From positions 230,748 through 294,747 of the forward strand of contig NZ_FNWL01000002.1 in the NCBI RefSeq assembly GCF_900108095.1: 64,000 bases of DNA, read 5' to 3'. Below are positions 35,152-44,462 of the stretch, in pieces. Made by a program: the position numbers and the translations under genes. Within the stretch, counting starts at the first letter, position 1; every line of letters begins with the position of its first letter. The stretch is from Natronorubrum sediminis. Its GTDB lineage: Archaea; Halobacteriota; Halobacteria; Halobacteriales; Natrialbaceae. The notes under the pieces are model-generated. The model did not search any database. It saw nothing but the letters and a program-made list of their open reading frames with translations, and had not been told where the DNA came from.

Positions 35152-36132
35152 CTACACGTACCCCAGCGCGCTGAGTCGATCCTCGACCACGTCGTCGTCG
35201 GCGTCCGTCTCGTCGACCGATTCGACTGGCGGTTCGGCGACGGTTTTTCGTCGCTCGGTGTGCTCGGCCTCGAGCCACGGGACGGCGAGTAACTGGTCCA
35301 TGTGAAGCCCGCGCGGGTGACCGTAGAGGCGAATCGGAATCGGGAAGCCGCGCTCGCCGATCAGATTGCCGTGATCCGCCGTGACGACGCTTTTGCCGTC
35401 GAGTTCCTCGATGAGTGTTTCGACGTGTGGTAAGGTGAGATCGAGGTTTTCGCGGTAGGCCGCGACCACCGTCTCGATGTCGATATCCTGTTCGTGGACG
35501 AGTCCGAACCAGGGGTTCGGCGCGCTCGAACGCTCCTCGTCCTCGAGGTGGTGTTCGAGTCCCATGTGCGAGAAGCGCTGGCCGGTCGGGCCGATGAACG
35601 GGAAGTGTGGCTGCATGAAGTGGACGATCAGTCGCTTGTCCGGGTAGCGTTCGTGGGCGGCGATGGCCTCCTCGACGACCGTTTCCGGGCGGACCGTTCG
35701 GGTCTCCTCGTCCCAGCCTCGCTCGAGCAAGTCGACGACCGCGTGGAAGACGTCGTCCTCGAGTTCGTAGACGTGTGGATTGGCCGTGACGTAGACGGTA
35801 TCGTGGAGCGATCGGCCCTCGAAGTTCGTCTCCATGAACTCCCAGCTATCGCTGCCCAGTGACCGTTTTCGAGACAGTTCGCCCTCGAGGTCTGACTGGG
35901 CGGCGAACATATCGTAGCGACAGCCGTCGAGAATGAGGAGATTGTCCCAGTCGGCGGCGATCATGTCGATACCGTCCGTTCGTCCGGCGCGGGCCGACTG
36001 GAGTCGACTCGCTCGAGCGTTCACCCTCAAACCGAGCGTGAACGCTTCCTTTTTGAGGAGTCGCGGATTTCGGGCGACTTTCTCGACGTTCTCGAGCGAG
36101 TAGCGATCGGGGAGGAGCGAGCCAACGGCCAT
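35152..36132 (-). CDS. Alkaline-phosphatase-superfamily (sulfatase-like) protein
   Basis: 326 residues with the metal-binding framework of the sulfatase/phosphatase fold: an N-terminal metal Asp in L-L-I-L-D-G-C-R-Y-D-M-F, and V-V-T-A-D-H-G-N-L-I-G-E near the end. H-F-M-Q-P-H-F-P-F-I-G lies between. The Cys/Ser-x-P-x-R formylglycine motif was not found at the usual place, so classic sulfatase activity is doubtful. The C-terminus ends D-R-L-S-A-L-G-Y-V, a tail shared with the proteins at 36255 and 50264. It lies beside another sulfatase-like gene and a flippase, suggesting work on surface glycans. Confidence 0.75.
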   Translation of the reverse strand: MAVGSLLPDRYSLENVEKVARNPRLLKKEAFTLGLRVNARASRLQSARAGRTDGIDMIAADWDNLLILDGCRYDMFAAQSDLEGELSRKRSLGSDSWEFMETNFEGRSLHDTVYVTANPHVYELEDDVFHAVVDLLERGWDEETRTVRPETVVEEAIAAHERYPDKRLIVHFMQPHFPFIGPTGQRFSHMGLEHHLEDEERSSAPNPWFGLVHEQDIDIETVVAAYRENLDLTLPHVETLIEELDGKSVVTADHGNLIGERGFPIPIRLYGHPRGLHMDQLLAVPWLEAEHTERRKTVAEPPVESVDETDADDDVVEDRLSALGYV

Positions 36133-36254
36133 AGGTGTCGCGAACCGCCAGATCCGCTTTGTTAGTCAGGGAGAAACGATCGGTACGACGCCGTTACTCG
36201 AGTGACGACGACGCTGTTACTCCAGTGGCGACGGCCCGCGAATCGGCCCGTCGC

Positions 36255-37688
36255 TCAGACGTAGCCGAGTTTCTCGAGTCTGTCCTGAACGCCTTCGTCG
36301 ACGCCGTCGGTCGTGCTGTCGGCCGCCTCGGCGAGCGCCTCCCGTTTGTACGCGTAGGCATCCGCGTCAAAGCGCTCTGTCGCCCACTCTGGTACGGTCG
36401 CATCGTCGTCGACGCGTCGCTGCCAGCCCGGCCGATCTCGGTCGAGTTCGTACTCCTCGCGGCCGCCCTGGGAGTCCCAGACGTATTTCATCGTGCCGTC
36501 GTAGGCCGCCCGCATCAGCCGGTCCCAGTGCTCCGTGCGGTCCGGCGGTTCGGGTCCGGCGCTCATACCGATGTGTTCAGCGACGACGCGCTCGCTCGTC
36601 GGGTCGACGACCTCGTCTCGAGCCATGGTCGCGAGCAGCGAGCGAAGCTCGAGGTGGGAGACGTAGCGGTCTTCGGTCTCCGGGTAGCCCTCGGGCGGGT
36701 TGCTGACGAGCAGCGGGACGTGTACCAGCCCCTCCGAGAGGCTGCTCTTGTGTCGGACGAGGCCGTCTTCGAAGTCGTAGCCCTGGTTCTCGCCGTGGTC
36801 GGCCGTCACGACGACCGTCGTCTCGCGACTCGTCTCCGCGTGAATCCACTCGAGGAACGCGTCGATCGTTCGGTCGAGGTACTCGATGGACGCCCCGTAG
36901 AGCTCCCGGCGCGTCTCGAGGAACTCGCGGTGGTCGTCTGCCGATTCCATTAGCTCCCAGACGGTGTGCTCGGCGGTCGTGAACGTATTCGATGCCGAGT
37001 GAAGCGATCGGTCGAAGCCGCGGATATGGCGAAGCGGCGTGTGGGCCTCCATGAACGAGCCGAACAGGAAGAAGGGCTCCTCGGTGTCGTCGATCAGTGA
37101 CCGCGAGGTTCGGGTCACGGCGCTCGCCCCGTCGTCGAACAGCTTCGGAATCGGAGCGGTCTCGGAGACGGTGTCGAGGAACCCGACGGCTCCGTTCGCC
37201 AGGCTGGCACCTGGATGGTCGTGCGTCAGTGACCGTCGGAGATACTCGAGGTACGCACCCGAACCCGTCCGTTCGGTGTCGCTGCGGACGGCGACGGGGT
37301 CCAGTCCGTTGGGGTATCGATAGGCTTCCGTGATATCGACGAACTCGTCGAAGAAGGCGTCGAAGCCGTAGGCCGACCCGGCGAAGACGTTCGTGCTGAC
37401 GCCCAGCGCGCGGTGTGACTCGAGGTCGCCGAGGAGGGTCTCCTCGCGGTCGATCCCGGTCACGTGCGTATCGTGCGTGTGAACGCCGTGTTCGTGTGGG
37501 AGTTGCCCCGTCATCATGCTCGCGTAGCTGGGGGCGCTCCAGGAACTCGCGGCTCGGCACTGCTTGAACGTCAGATCGGCTCGGTTGGAGAGGCGGGCGG
37601 CACAGTCGTCGAACGTGTCCTTCCGAACGGAGTCGAGACAGAGAAACACGACATTTCGCATGCCCGGTCTGTTCACGAACGCACTCAT
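36255..37688 (-). CDS. Sulfatase-like hydrolase
   Basis: 477 residues. Metal-site Asp19 lies in F-L-C-L-D-S-V-R-K-D. The catalytic segment reads S-W-S-A-P-S-Y-A-S-M-M-T-G, so Ser51 occupies the formylglycine position, but the Arg of the C/S-x-P-x-R motif is Tyr. V-V-T-A-D-H-G-E-N supplies later metal ligands, and H-K-S-S-L-S-E-G-L-V-H-V-P-L is typical of the family. The C-terminus Q-D-R-L-E-K-L-G-Y-V matches neighbouring relatives. ATG 37688 is preferred to GTG 37709. It is divergent from the flippase gene (221 bp between starts). Substrate unknown; a role in surface polysaccharides is inferred from context. Confidence 0.85.
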   Translation of the reverse strand: MSAFVNRPGMRNVVFLCLDSVRKDTFDDCAARLSNRADLTFKQCRAASSWSAPSYASMMTGQLPHEHGVHTHDTHVTGIDREETLLGDLESHRALGVSTNVFAGSAYGFDAFFDEFVDITEAYRYPNGLDPVAVRSDTERTGSGAYLEYLRRSLTHDHPGASLANGAVGFLDTVSETAPIPKLFDDGASAVTRTSRSLIDDTEEPFFLFGSFMEAHTPLRHIRGFDRSLHSASNTFTTAEHTVWELMESADDHREFLETRRELYGASIEYLDRTIDAFLEWIHAETSRETTVVVTADHGENQGYDFEDGLVRHKSSLSEGLVHVPLLVSNPPEGYPETEDRYVSHLELRSLLATMARDEVVDPTSERVVAEHIGMSAGPEPPDRTEHWDRLMRAAYDGTMKYVWDSQGGREEYELDRDRPGWQRRVDDDATVPEWATERFDADAYAYKREALAEAADSTTDGVDEGVQDRLEKLGYV

Positions 37689-37909
37689 TGTTACGGACCT
37701 GTTACTCACGAACTGGTCGGTGATTCGATGGCACTCTCGGAGCCTTCCGGGGTTGTTAGCCTCTCCTACGCCGAAACTTCGGTAACGAGGTTATGACAGT
37801 CACAGTGGGTAACCGTCCGGCGCTCACTCGACGCGCTCTCGACAGTTCCTCACTCACCACCGAGTAACCGGTCCACTACTATAGGCGTCGTTCGGGAATC
37901 GAGCCAACG

Positions 37910-39406
37910 ATGACGGAAGACTCCTCTCGTGGACTCTCGGATCTCCGATCGGTCGCCGACGGTGCCTCGCTATACTACCTTGGAACCATCGTCGTCAACA
38001 TCGTCGGCTTCCTGTTGAACCTCCTGTTAACTCGGGTGCTTGGGGCGAGCGTCTACGGTATCTACGCGTACGGGACGATGATTCTCGCCGCGGTGTTGCC
38101 CTTCGCGAACCTCGGGTCGGACATCTCGATCACCCGCTATCTCTCCGCGAACAAGGACGACACGGCCTACCAGCAGCGAATGCTCGGGCTAGCCTACCTG
38201 ACGACGCTCGCGATCAGCGGCGTCGTCGCGGGCATACTCTTCGTCGCCGCCCCGACGATCAACGCCTACACGCTCGAGGAGTCGCTGTTCACGACGGCGA
38301 TGCAGGCGTTCGCGATCGCACTACCGTTTCAGGCCCTCACACAGGTCGCCGCGAGCACGATGCGCGGCCTCGAGCGGCCACCCGAAAAGACGGTCATCAT
38401 GGTCGTCGGACCGGCGCTGCAGTTGATCGCGATCGCCGCCGCGATCGTCGTCGGCTACTCGCTGCTGGGCGTCGCTGCGGCGTTCTCCGTCGCGGCGATC
38501 ATGGCCGCACTGTTCGCGATTTCGTACTCGCTGGTTCGTGCCGACCTCCGGCCCGCCGCGGGCTACTCGAAGGATGAGGTCAAGGAGTTCTACAACTTTT
38601 CCGCGCCGCTGACGCTCTCCCAGGCCGCTTCGTTTCTGTTCAAACGCGTCGACGTGTTCATGGTCGGGATCTTCCTCGCCTCGGCCGACGTCGGTATCTA
38701 CAACATCGCCGTGCTCCTGGCTGGCGTCATCGCGATGCCCCTCGCCGGATTCAACCAGTTCTTCCCGCCCGTCGCCTCCCGACTCTACTCGAACGAGGAG
38801 TACGACACCCTCGAGTCGATTTACGCCACCGTGACTCGCTGGTCCATCACAGCCTCCGTCATCGTCGCACTACCGCTTTTCATCTACCGAGCCGAAGTCC
38901 TCGCAATTTTCGGCCCGGAGTTCGTCGCCGGAACGGCCGTTATCGCGCTGTTCGTCGCTGCACAACTGTTCAACGCCGCCGCCGGACCCGCAAACGACAT
39001 TCTCATGATGACAGATCACCAGTACGTCGTGATGGGCAACCACTTCGTCTTCGGTCTCGCCAACGTCGGACTCAACTACGTCTTCATCCTCGAGTTCGGG
39101 CTCATCGGCGCGGCGATGGCGACGGCCGGCACGCTGGCCTCGTTGAACGCCCTCCGGGTGCTTCAGGTGTGGTATCTCGAGGGACTGTTCGCCTACTCCC
39201 TCGAGATCTGGAAACCGATCGTCGCCGCCGCCGTCGCCAGCGTCATCATGTACAGCCTCCACCTCTCGTTTGATGGGCTCATCCTCGCAATCGTCGGCGG
39301 CGCGCTCGGCGTCGGCGCGTTCCTCGCGACGCTGTACATGCTCGGAATCGACGAGGAAGACCGACGAATCGCCGACGAATACCTCGGCATGGTTCCGGAC
39401 CGATAA
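37910..39406 (+). CDS. Oligosaccharide flippase (Wzx/AglR-type, MATE-like)
   Basis: 498-residue integral membrane protein with about 14 hydrophobic helices. The start Y-Y-L-G-T-I-V-V-N-I-V-G-F-L-L-N-L-L and the segment L-G-S-D-I-S-I-T-R-Y-L-S are typical of polysaccharide-biosynthesis flippases; so is A-A-S-F-L-F-K-R-V-D-V-F-M-V-G further on. The family flips lipid-linked sugars across the membrane for N-glycosylation (AglR in Haloferax) or exopolysaccharide. No glycosyltransferases are adjacent, only the sulfatase-like genes. A CTACTATAG element about 30 bp upstream may be its promoter. Confidence 0.88.
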   Translation: MTEDSSRGLSDLRSVADGASLYYLGTIVVNIVGFLLNLLLTRVLGASVYGIYAYGTMILAAVLPFANLGSDISITRYLSANKDDTAYQQRMLGLAYLTTLAISGVVAGILFVAAPTINAYTLEESLFTTAMQAFAIALPFQALTQVAASTMRGLERPPEKTVIMVVGPALQLIAIAAAIVVGYSLLGVAAAFSVAAIMAALFAISYSLVRADLRPAAGYSKDEVKEFYNFSAPLTLSQAASFLFKRVDVFMVGIFLASADVGIYNIAVLLAGVIAMPLAGFNQFFPPVASRLYSNEEYDTLESIYATVTRWSITASVIVALPLFIYRAEVLAIFGPEFVAGTAVIALFVAAQLFNAAAGPANDILMMTDHQYVVMGNHFVFGLANVGLNYVFILEFGLIGAAMATAGTLASLNALRVLQVWYLEGLFAYSLEIWKPIVAAAVASVIMYSLHLSFDGLILAIVGGALGVGAFLATLYMLGIDEEDRRIADEYLGMVPDR

Positions 39407-39462
39407 CGAGCGCCCGCACCCGATGCCGGTAGTGTTATTCGGGCAGTCAGGTCAGATGCTGT

Positions 39463-39813
39463 ATGGAGACAGACTTCTCGCTGGACGGACGAACACTTGC
39501 GGGCGTCGCAAACGACGACGACGCCGGAGAAGTTGGGGCAGACACGGTCTTTCACTTCGAACAGACCGGTGACCGACTATACGCCAATTACTCCGGCGGA
39601 AATATCGTCGATGGGCATTTAGTTGGAACGTTCGACGGAGAACAGTGGGACATTCGGTACACGCAACTACACACGGACGGCGAAACCGCAACTGGTCACT
39701 CCGTCGGCGACGTCGAACTGCTCGAGGACGGCCGTGTGAGAGTCGAGGATGAGTGGGAATGGGAATCGAAAACCGGCAAAGGCGAGTCGGTTCACGAAGA
39801 AATCGACCAGTAA
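39463..39813 (+). CDS. Small beta-rich protein of the family often labelled 'n-acetylglutamate synthase'
   Basis: 116 residues, all-beta in appearance: F-H-F-E-Q-T-G-D-R-L-Y-A-N-Y-S-G-G, then I-V-D-G-H-L-V-G-T-F-D-G-E and W-D-I-R-Y-T-Q-L-H-T-D-G, ending W-E-W-E-S-K-T-G-K-G-E-S-V. Bacterial relatives with the same Y-S-G-G-x-I-V-x-G-H-L-x-G core are commonly annotated as n-acetylglutamate synthase. The protein has no GNAT or kinase fold, so that name is probably a propagated error. The true function is unknown. Confidence 0.7.
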   Translation: METDFSLDGRTLAGVANDDDAGEVGADTVFHFEQTGDRLYANYSGGNIVDGHLVGTFDGEQWDIRYTQLHTDGETATGHSVGDVELLEDGRVRVEDEWEWESKTGKGESVHEEIDQ

Positions 39814-39942
39814 CTTCCGCCAGCAGACCCCGTTCGGATCGGTGAGTACGCAGACAAAACCCTTTGATTTCTACCGTCGCGACAATTCGACCGCGGACGG
39901 CGAGCGGTGGAGACGGACAGGTCGGTCGCTCGAGATACGAAC

Positions 39943-40638
39943 TCACCGATTCGACGCGTCGCTCGGTACCCCGACGCGGCGCTCGAGCGAGGCAACGATC
40001 TCGGGAAGCGAGTCGGCGATTGCGGATTGCTCGACGGCCGCATCAGCGCGCGGGTCCTTGCCGGGGCCGTCCTCGAGGAGGACTTGCACGACCGACAATC
40101 CGGCGTTCGTCCCGCCAGCGACGTCGGCTTCGACGTCGTCGCCGACGTAGAGCGCTTCTGCCGGGTCGACGTCGAGTTCGGTCGTGATCGCCTCGAACGC
40201 GCGCGGGTCGGGCTTGCCGGCCTCGAGTTCGCCCGTCACGAGGGCCGCGTCAAAGGCGTCCTCCCAGCCGAGCGTCTCGAGTTTATCGCGCTGGGCGCGG
40301 ACCGGGCCGTTCGTAAGGAGACCGACACGGTACTCCGCAGCGAGGTCCTCGAGCATGGCCTCGACGCCCGGCAGGGCCTCGAGGGACTCGGCGATCGTTT
40401 CTCGATACGTCTTCGCGAGGGTCTCAGGGTCGGCGTCCGTCTCTCGACCCTCGAGCAAGTCGGCAAAAATTGGCTCGCGCGTCTCGCGGGTGAGGTTCTC
40501 GCTGTGGGCCTCGAGGTACGCCTCGCGGCTCAATTCCGGTGCGTCGGCTTCTGCCGTCGCGTCCTGAAGGATCACCTCGCGAGTCCGTGATGGAACGGCG
40601 AGCGTGTAGTCGAGGTCGAAGACGACAGCCCGGAGCAT
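39943..40638 (-). CDS. HAD family hydrolase
   Basis: 231 residues. Motif I is V-V-F-D-L-D-Y-T-L (D-x-D nucleophile pair, residues 8 and 10), motif II is L-L-T-N-G-P, motif III Lys lies in the K-P-D-P-R-A-F segment and motif IV is Y-V-G-D-D-V-E-A-D. A helical cap sits between motifs I and II, as in phosphoglycolate-phosphatase-like HADs. Likely a small-molecule phosphatase; substrate not predictable. ATG 40638 matches the conserved start; the ORF is open 60 bp further upstream. Confidence 0.9.
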   Translation of the reverse strand: MLRAVVFDLDYTLAVPSRTREVILQDATAEADAPELSREAYLEAHSENLTRETREPIFADLLEGRETDADPETLAKTYRETIAESLEALPGVEAMLEDLAAEYRVGLLTNGPVRAQRDKLETLGWEDAFDAALVTGELEAGKPDPRAFEAITTELDVDPAEALYVGDDVEADVAGGTNAGLSVVQVLLEDGPGKDPRADAAVEQSAIADSLPEIVASLERRVGVPSDASNR

Positions 40639-40898
40639 GGTAGTCACGGGGAACTCCAGCAGGTTGAACGTATCCCTTCCGGGCCGAGCAGCACGCACGT
40701 CATCACCTACGCGAGCAGTGAATCTCCTCGTCCGAGCCGTGTTAGAAGCCCGTTCGCCGTCCAGCGAAAATTCGTGACGGCGTCGACCGTCTCTCCAGAC
40801 GGTTTCGGCCCACGTAATCTCGAGGTTCCGCTAGACTCGAGGCTCTGATAGATGGTATCGACATCGTTAATTCCGTCTATCCGAATCGTCAGAACGAA

Positions 40899-42653
40899 AT
40901 GGTACTCGAGAGTGCACTCTCTGCCGATCTCGCCGTTATTCTCTTGAGTGCAACATTTGCCGGTTTTTTAGCCAAGCAGACGGGACAGCCGACGATCATC
41001 GCCTACATCCTCGCCGGAGTCGTCATCGGCCCGGCGGCGCTCGGGATCGTCGAGGTCAGCGAACTGACAGAGTTGCTGTCCGAACTCGGCCTCGCGTTCT
41101 TGTTGTTCTTGCTCGGGATCAAGATGCGAATCGAGGAGATTCGACACGTCCTCGCGCCGATCGTCAAAATCTCGATCCCGCAGATGATCGCCGTCTTTCT
41201 CGCCGGCGTCGGCGTTTCGATAGCGCTCGGGTTCGCCCCGCTCGAGGCGTTCCTCATCGGGCTCGCCGTGATGTACAGTTCCACCGCGGTCGTCATCAAA
41301 ATGCTCACGGACAAGGACGAGGCGACTTCGCTTCACGGCAAGTTAGACGTCGGCGTGTTGCTCGTCCAGGACGTCGTCGTCGTCATTATTCTGGCCGTGC
41401 TGGCGGCCGGGCAACCGGAGAGTGTCGCTGAGGTCGCAACGACACTGGCGGTCGTGCTCGTTCTCGTCGCGCTGGTCACGGTCGCGGCGCTCGTTTCCTC
41501 CTGGACCGTCCTGCCGGCCGTTTTTCGGCGAATCGCCGACAACAAGGACGTGTTCTTCCTGATCGCCATTTCGTGGGCGTTCCTGTTCGTCTTCGTCTCC
41601 GACAACATCAACCTCTTTCTGGAGCCCCTGGGCATCGAGGCGTACCTCTCGATCGAGATGGGCGCGTTCATGGCCGGAGTCGCCATCGCCCAGCTTCCCT
41701 ACAGCAAGCAGTTACAAGACCGCGTCAACCCGCTGACCGACCTGTTCGTCATGGTGTTTTTCGTCTCGGTTGCACTCGACCTCGAGGCCAGTCAACTCTT
41801 TGCGTACACGCAGGAGGCGATTATCGCGGCGCTGATCCTGATGCCGGTGAAGTTCCTCATCTTCTTCTATCTAATCGATTGGCAGGGATTCGGCTCCGAA
41901 ACGACGTTTCTCGGGAGTCTCACCATGATTCAGGTCAGCGAGTTCGGCATCATCGTGACCGCCGTCGCATTCGAGGGCGGATTCGTCGACGCCGAGATTC
42001 TCGGGTTCATGACGCTCCTCGCCATCTTCACGATGGCCGTCTCGGTGTACTTTATCGAGTACAGCCACGCCCTGTACGAGCGGTTCGAACCGACCATCTC
42101 TCGGGTGACGAGCGACGGCGACTTCGGGGGCGGGAAGCAGGACTATCACGATCACGCGGTCGTCATCGGCTACGACGACGTGACGCGAAACGTTCTCCCC
42201 CTGCTGGCAGACCGCTACGAGGACGTGGTCGTCGTCGACCGGACTGTCGAGCACATCGGTACCCTCGAAGAGGAGGGATACGACACAGTGTATGGCGACT
42301 TCCGTAACGCGACGATCCGGAAGGACGTGGCCGTGAAGAAGGCTGACTTCGCTCTCTCCTCCTCGGTCGAACCCGCTGTAAACAAGGCGTTGCTCCGCGA
42401 AACCGGCGACGACACGACCGTTTTCGCCGGTGCGGACCGGATCGAGCACGCACGCGATCTCTACGACAGAGGTGCACACTGTGTCATCATGACTCCCTAC
42501 CTCGCAGGCGATCGACTCGCCGACTACCTCCGGGCGTATCTCGAGGAAGACGAGCGATTAGACGAGGAGATCGACGACGACGTCGAACTGCTCGAGAGTA
42601 CCGAGCCGTTCCCGGACACGTACGAGCGACTCGGAGGTGGTCTCGATGAGTGA
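40899..42653 (+). CDS. CPA2 cation:proton antiporter with degenerate RCK domain (A-type subunit)
   Basis: 584 residues. About 12 helices form a Kef-type exchanger: A-K-Q-T-G-Q-P-T-I-I-A-Y-I-L-A-G, L-A-F-L-L-F-L-L-G-I-K-M, and M-G-A-F-M-A-G-V-A-I-A-Q-L with F-F-V-S-V-A-L. From about residue 415 comes a TrkA-N/RCK-like Rossmann domain (H-A-V-V-I-G-Y-D-D-V-T-R-N-V) whose glycine motif G-x-G-x-x-G is lost. Probably exchanges Na+ or K+ for H+. It overlaps the next gene by 8 bp (ATGAGTGA), so the two are translationally coupled. Its closest relative in the window is the gene at 46135. Confidence 0.9.
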   Translation: MVLESALSADLAVILLSATFAGFLAKQTGQPTIIAYILAGVVIGPAALGIVEVSELTELLSELGLAFLLFLLGIKMRIEEIRHVLAPIVKISIPQMIAVFLAGVGVSIALGFAPLEAFLIGLAVMYSSTAVVIKMLTDKDEATSLHGKLDVGVLLVQDVVVVIILAVLAAGQPESVAEVATTLAVVLVLVALVTVAALVSSWTVLPAVFRRIADNKDVFFLIAISWAFLFVFVSDNINLFLEPLGIEAYLSIEMGAFMAGVAIAQLPYSKQLQDRVNPLTDLFVMVFFVSVALDLEASQLFAYTQEAIIAALILMPVKFLIFFYLIDWQGFGSETTFLGSLTMIQVSEFGIIVTAVAFEGGFVDAEILGFMTLLAIFTMAVSVYFIEYSHALYERFEPTISRVTSDGDFGGGKQDYHDHAVVIGYDDVTRNVLPLLADRYEDVVVVDRTVEHIGTLEEEGYDTVYGDFRNATIRKDVAVKKADFALSSSVEPAVNKALLRETGDDTTVFAGADRIEHARDLYDRGAHCVIMTPYLAGDRLADYLRAYLEEDERLDEEIDDDVELLESTEPFPDTYERLGGGLDE

Positions 42654-44349
42654 CCTGCTCACCGCGGTCTCGATCATGTTCATCGTGGCGGGGCCGTTCT
42701 TGTTGGTCGCCAATCGCTACGACCTGCCGACTGTCCCGCTGTTGGTGCTCGCGGGGATCGTCACCGGCTTCGGATTTGACGCCTTCGGGATCGACGAAGC
42801 GCTCACGCTCGAACTCGCACAGTACGGAATCGCGCTACTCGTGTTTTCGTTCGGCGTCGAGATCGATATCTCCGCAGTGCGGACGGTGATCGTCGACAGC
42901 GAACTCGCCGCGCTCGCACAAATCCTCGTCGTCGGCTCGCTCGGGGTCGGGTTCGGGGTCGTCCTCGGCGTCCCGCCCGAAGAGGCACTCTTCCTCGGTG
43001 TGGCCGCGGCGCTCTCGTCGACGCTCGTCGGGACCGCACTGTTACAGACGGAGATCGAGATGAATCTGGTTCGCGGCCGATTGGCCAGATCGATCCACTT
43101 CTCACAGGACCTGCTGGCAATCTTGTTCGTCCTCGGATTGAGCGCCGGGACGCTGGCCGTCGGTCCGATCGCGACGCTCGTCGGGTATGGCCTCGCGTTG
43201 CTCGTCGCTGCCGTCCTCGTCAATCGGTATCTGTTCGACGTTGTCGGCCGACTGGCCGGCGACTCGGACGAACTCATGATCCTCGGCGTCGTCTCGCTGC
43301 TCGCGGTGTTCGTCGGCGCGGCGGAGTTCGCTGGCATCTCGCTCGCTGTCGGTGCGTTCGCCGCCGGACTCGCGGTCCGACACGACCCCGTCGAGCACCT
43401 CGGCCTGTTCAACGGCCTCGAGTCGATCAAGGACTTCTTCGTCGCGATTTTCTTCGTGACGATCGGTGCGCTCGTCGTCCTCCCGTTTGTCGAACTCGGC
43501 TGGAACGAGTCCGTCGAGAAGCTGGTCCTCGTGGCCGGACTCGTCTTCCTGACGGCAGTGGTCAAGCCGGCGATCACCACGATCATTCTGCTCCGCCGAG
43601 GGTACGAAGCTCGCTCTGCGACGCTGGCAAGTCTCAGCAGCGATCAGGTTAGCGAGTTCGCGCTCATCATTGCGATCGAAGCGCTGTTGCTCGGGCTGGT
43701 GACCGAATCGGTGTTCGACGCGATCATCCTCGCGGCCGCGGTGACGATGGTGACCTCGAGTCTCACACAACGCTACGACGAGCAGGTCTATCGGACCCTC
43801 GCTGACCGGGACCTGATAACCGGACGACACGGTAAAATCGACGAGTGGAGCGACGTCTCCGCTCACCTCTTCGATCACGTCGTCATCGTCGGCTACGGCC
43901 GACACGGCCGAAAGCTGGCCGAAACCTGTGAAGCCCTCGAGCAACCGTACGTCGTCGTCGAGAACGATCCGCTCCGCAGAGAACTCGTTACCGAGGAGTG
44001 CGACGCATTCGTCTTCGGCGACGCGATGGAACGCTACACGTGGGAGAAAGCGAACGTAAAGGACGCGAAACTCGTCGTCTCGACGGTCGACTCCGAGCCA
44101 GTTTCCAGGCGCGTTCTGTCGTTCGGATCCCAGAGCGACGTCATCTTGCAAGCGAGTGATCAGCCGACGGCGTTCGACTTACTCGAGGACGGCGCGTTGT
44201 ACGTTAGCGTTCCGAATCTACTCGCCGGGAAGCAACTGACCCACCAGATACGCGCCCTGTTAGACGACGACGTGTCACCCGCAGAACTCCGCTCGGAACA
44301 GCTCGAAGAGCTAGAGAACCAACCCGACGTTCCGCACCACCACTTGTGA
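42646..44349 (+). CDS. CPA2 antiporter with intact RCK domain (B-type subunit)
   Basis: 567 residues from ATG 42646 (a GTG lies three codons upstream). The membrane domain is a divergent CPA2 fold: G-I-A-L-L-V-F-S-F-G-V-E-I, S-S-T-L-V-G-T-A-L-L, V-G-A-F-A-A-G-L-A-V-R and F-F-V-A-I-F-F-V-T-I-G-A. The C-terminal RCK/TrkA-N domain has a proper dinucleotide motif, V-I-V-G-Y-G-R-H-G-R-K-L, followed by a TrkA-C-like end. It is co-translated with the A-type gene. Its closest relative in the window is the gene at 44463. Confidence 0.9.
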   Translation: MSDLLTAVSIMFIVAGPFLLVANRYDLPTVPLLVLAGIVTGFGFDAFGIDEALTLELAQYGIALLVFSFGVEIDISAVRTVIVDSELAALAQILVVGSLGVGFGVVLGVPPEEALFLGVAAALSSTLVGTALLQTEIEMNLVRGRLARSIHFSQDLLAILFVLGLSAGTLAVGPIATLVGYGLALLVAAVLVNRYLFDVVGRLAGDSDELMILGVVSLLAVFVGAAEFAGISLAVGAFAAGLAVRHDPVEHLGLFNGLESIKDFFVAIFFVTIGALVVLPFVELGWNESVEKLVLVAGLVFLTAVVKPAITTIILLRRGYEARSATLASLSSDQVSEFALIIAIEALLLGLVTESVFDAIILAAAVTMVTSSLTQRYDEQVYRTLADRDLITGRHGKIDEWSDVSAHLFDHVVIVGYGRHGRKLAETCEALEQPYVVVENDPLRRELVTEECDAFVFGDAMERYTWEKANVKDAKLVVSTVDSEPVSRRVLSFGSQSDVILQASDQPTAFDLLEDGALYVSVPNLLAGKQLTHQIRALLDDDVSPAELRSEQLEELENQPDVPHHHL

Positions 44350-44462
44350 CGCTGGGCTCGGGTGGCGTCTCGGACCGCCTCGAGACGCGAGGCACCGACA
44401 ACACCGGCGCGTTCACAATCGCCGGGTGAGGCTCTCCTCGCGGCGATCCGGTGAATCGGCCC

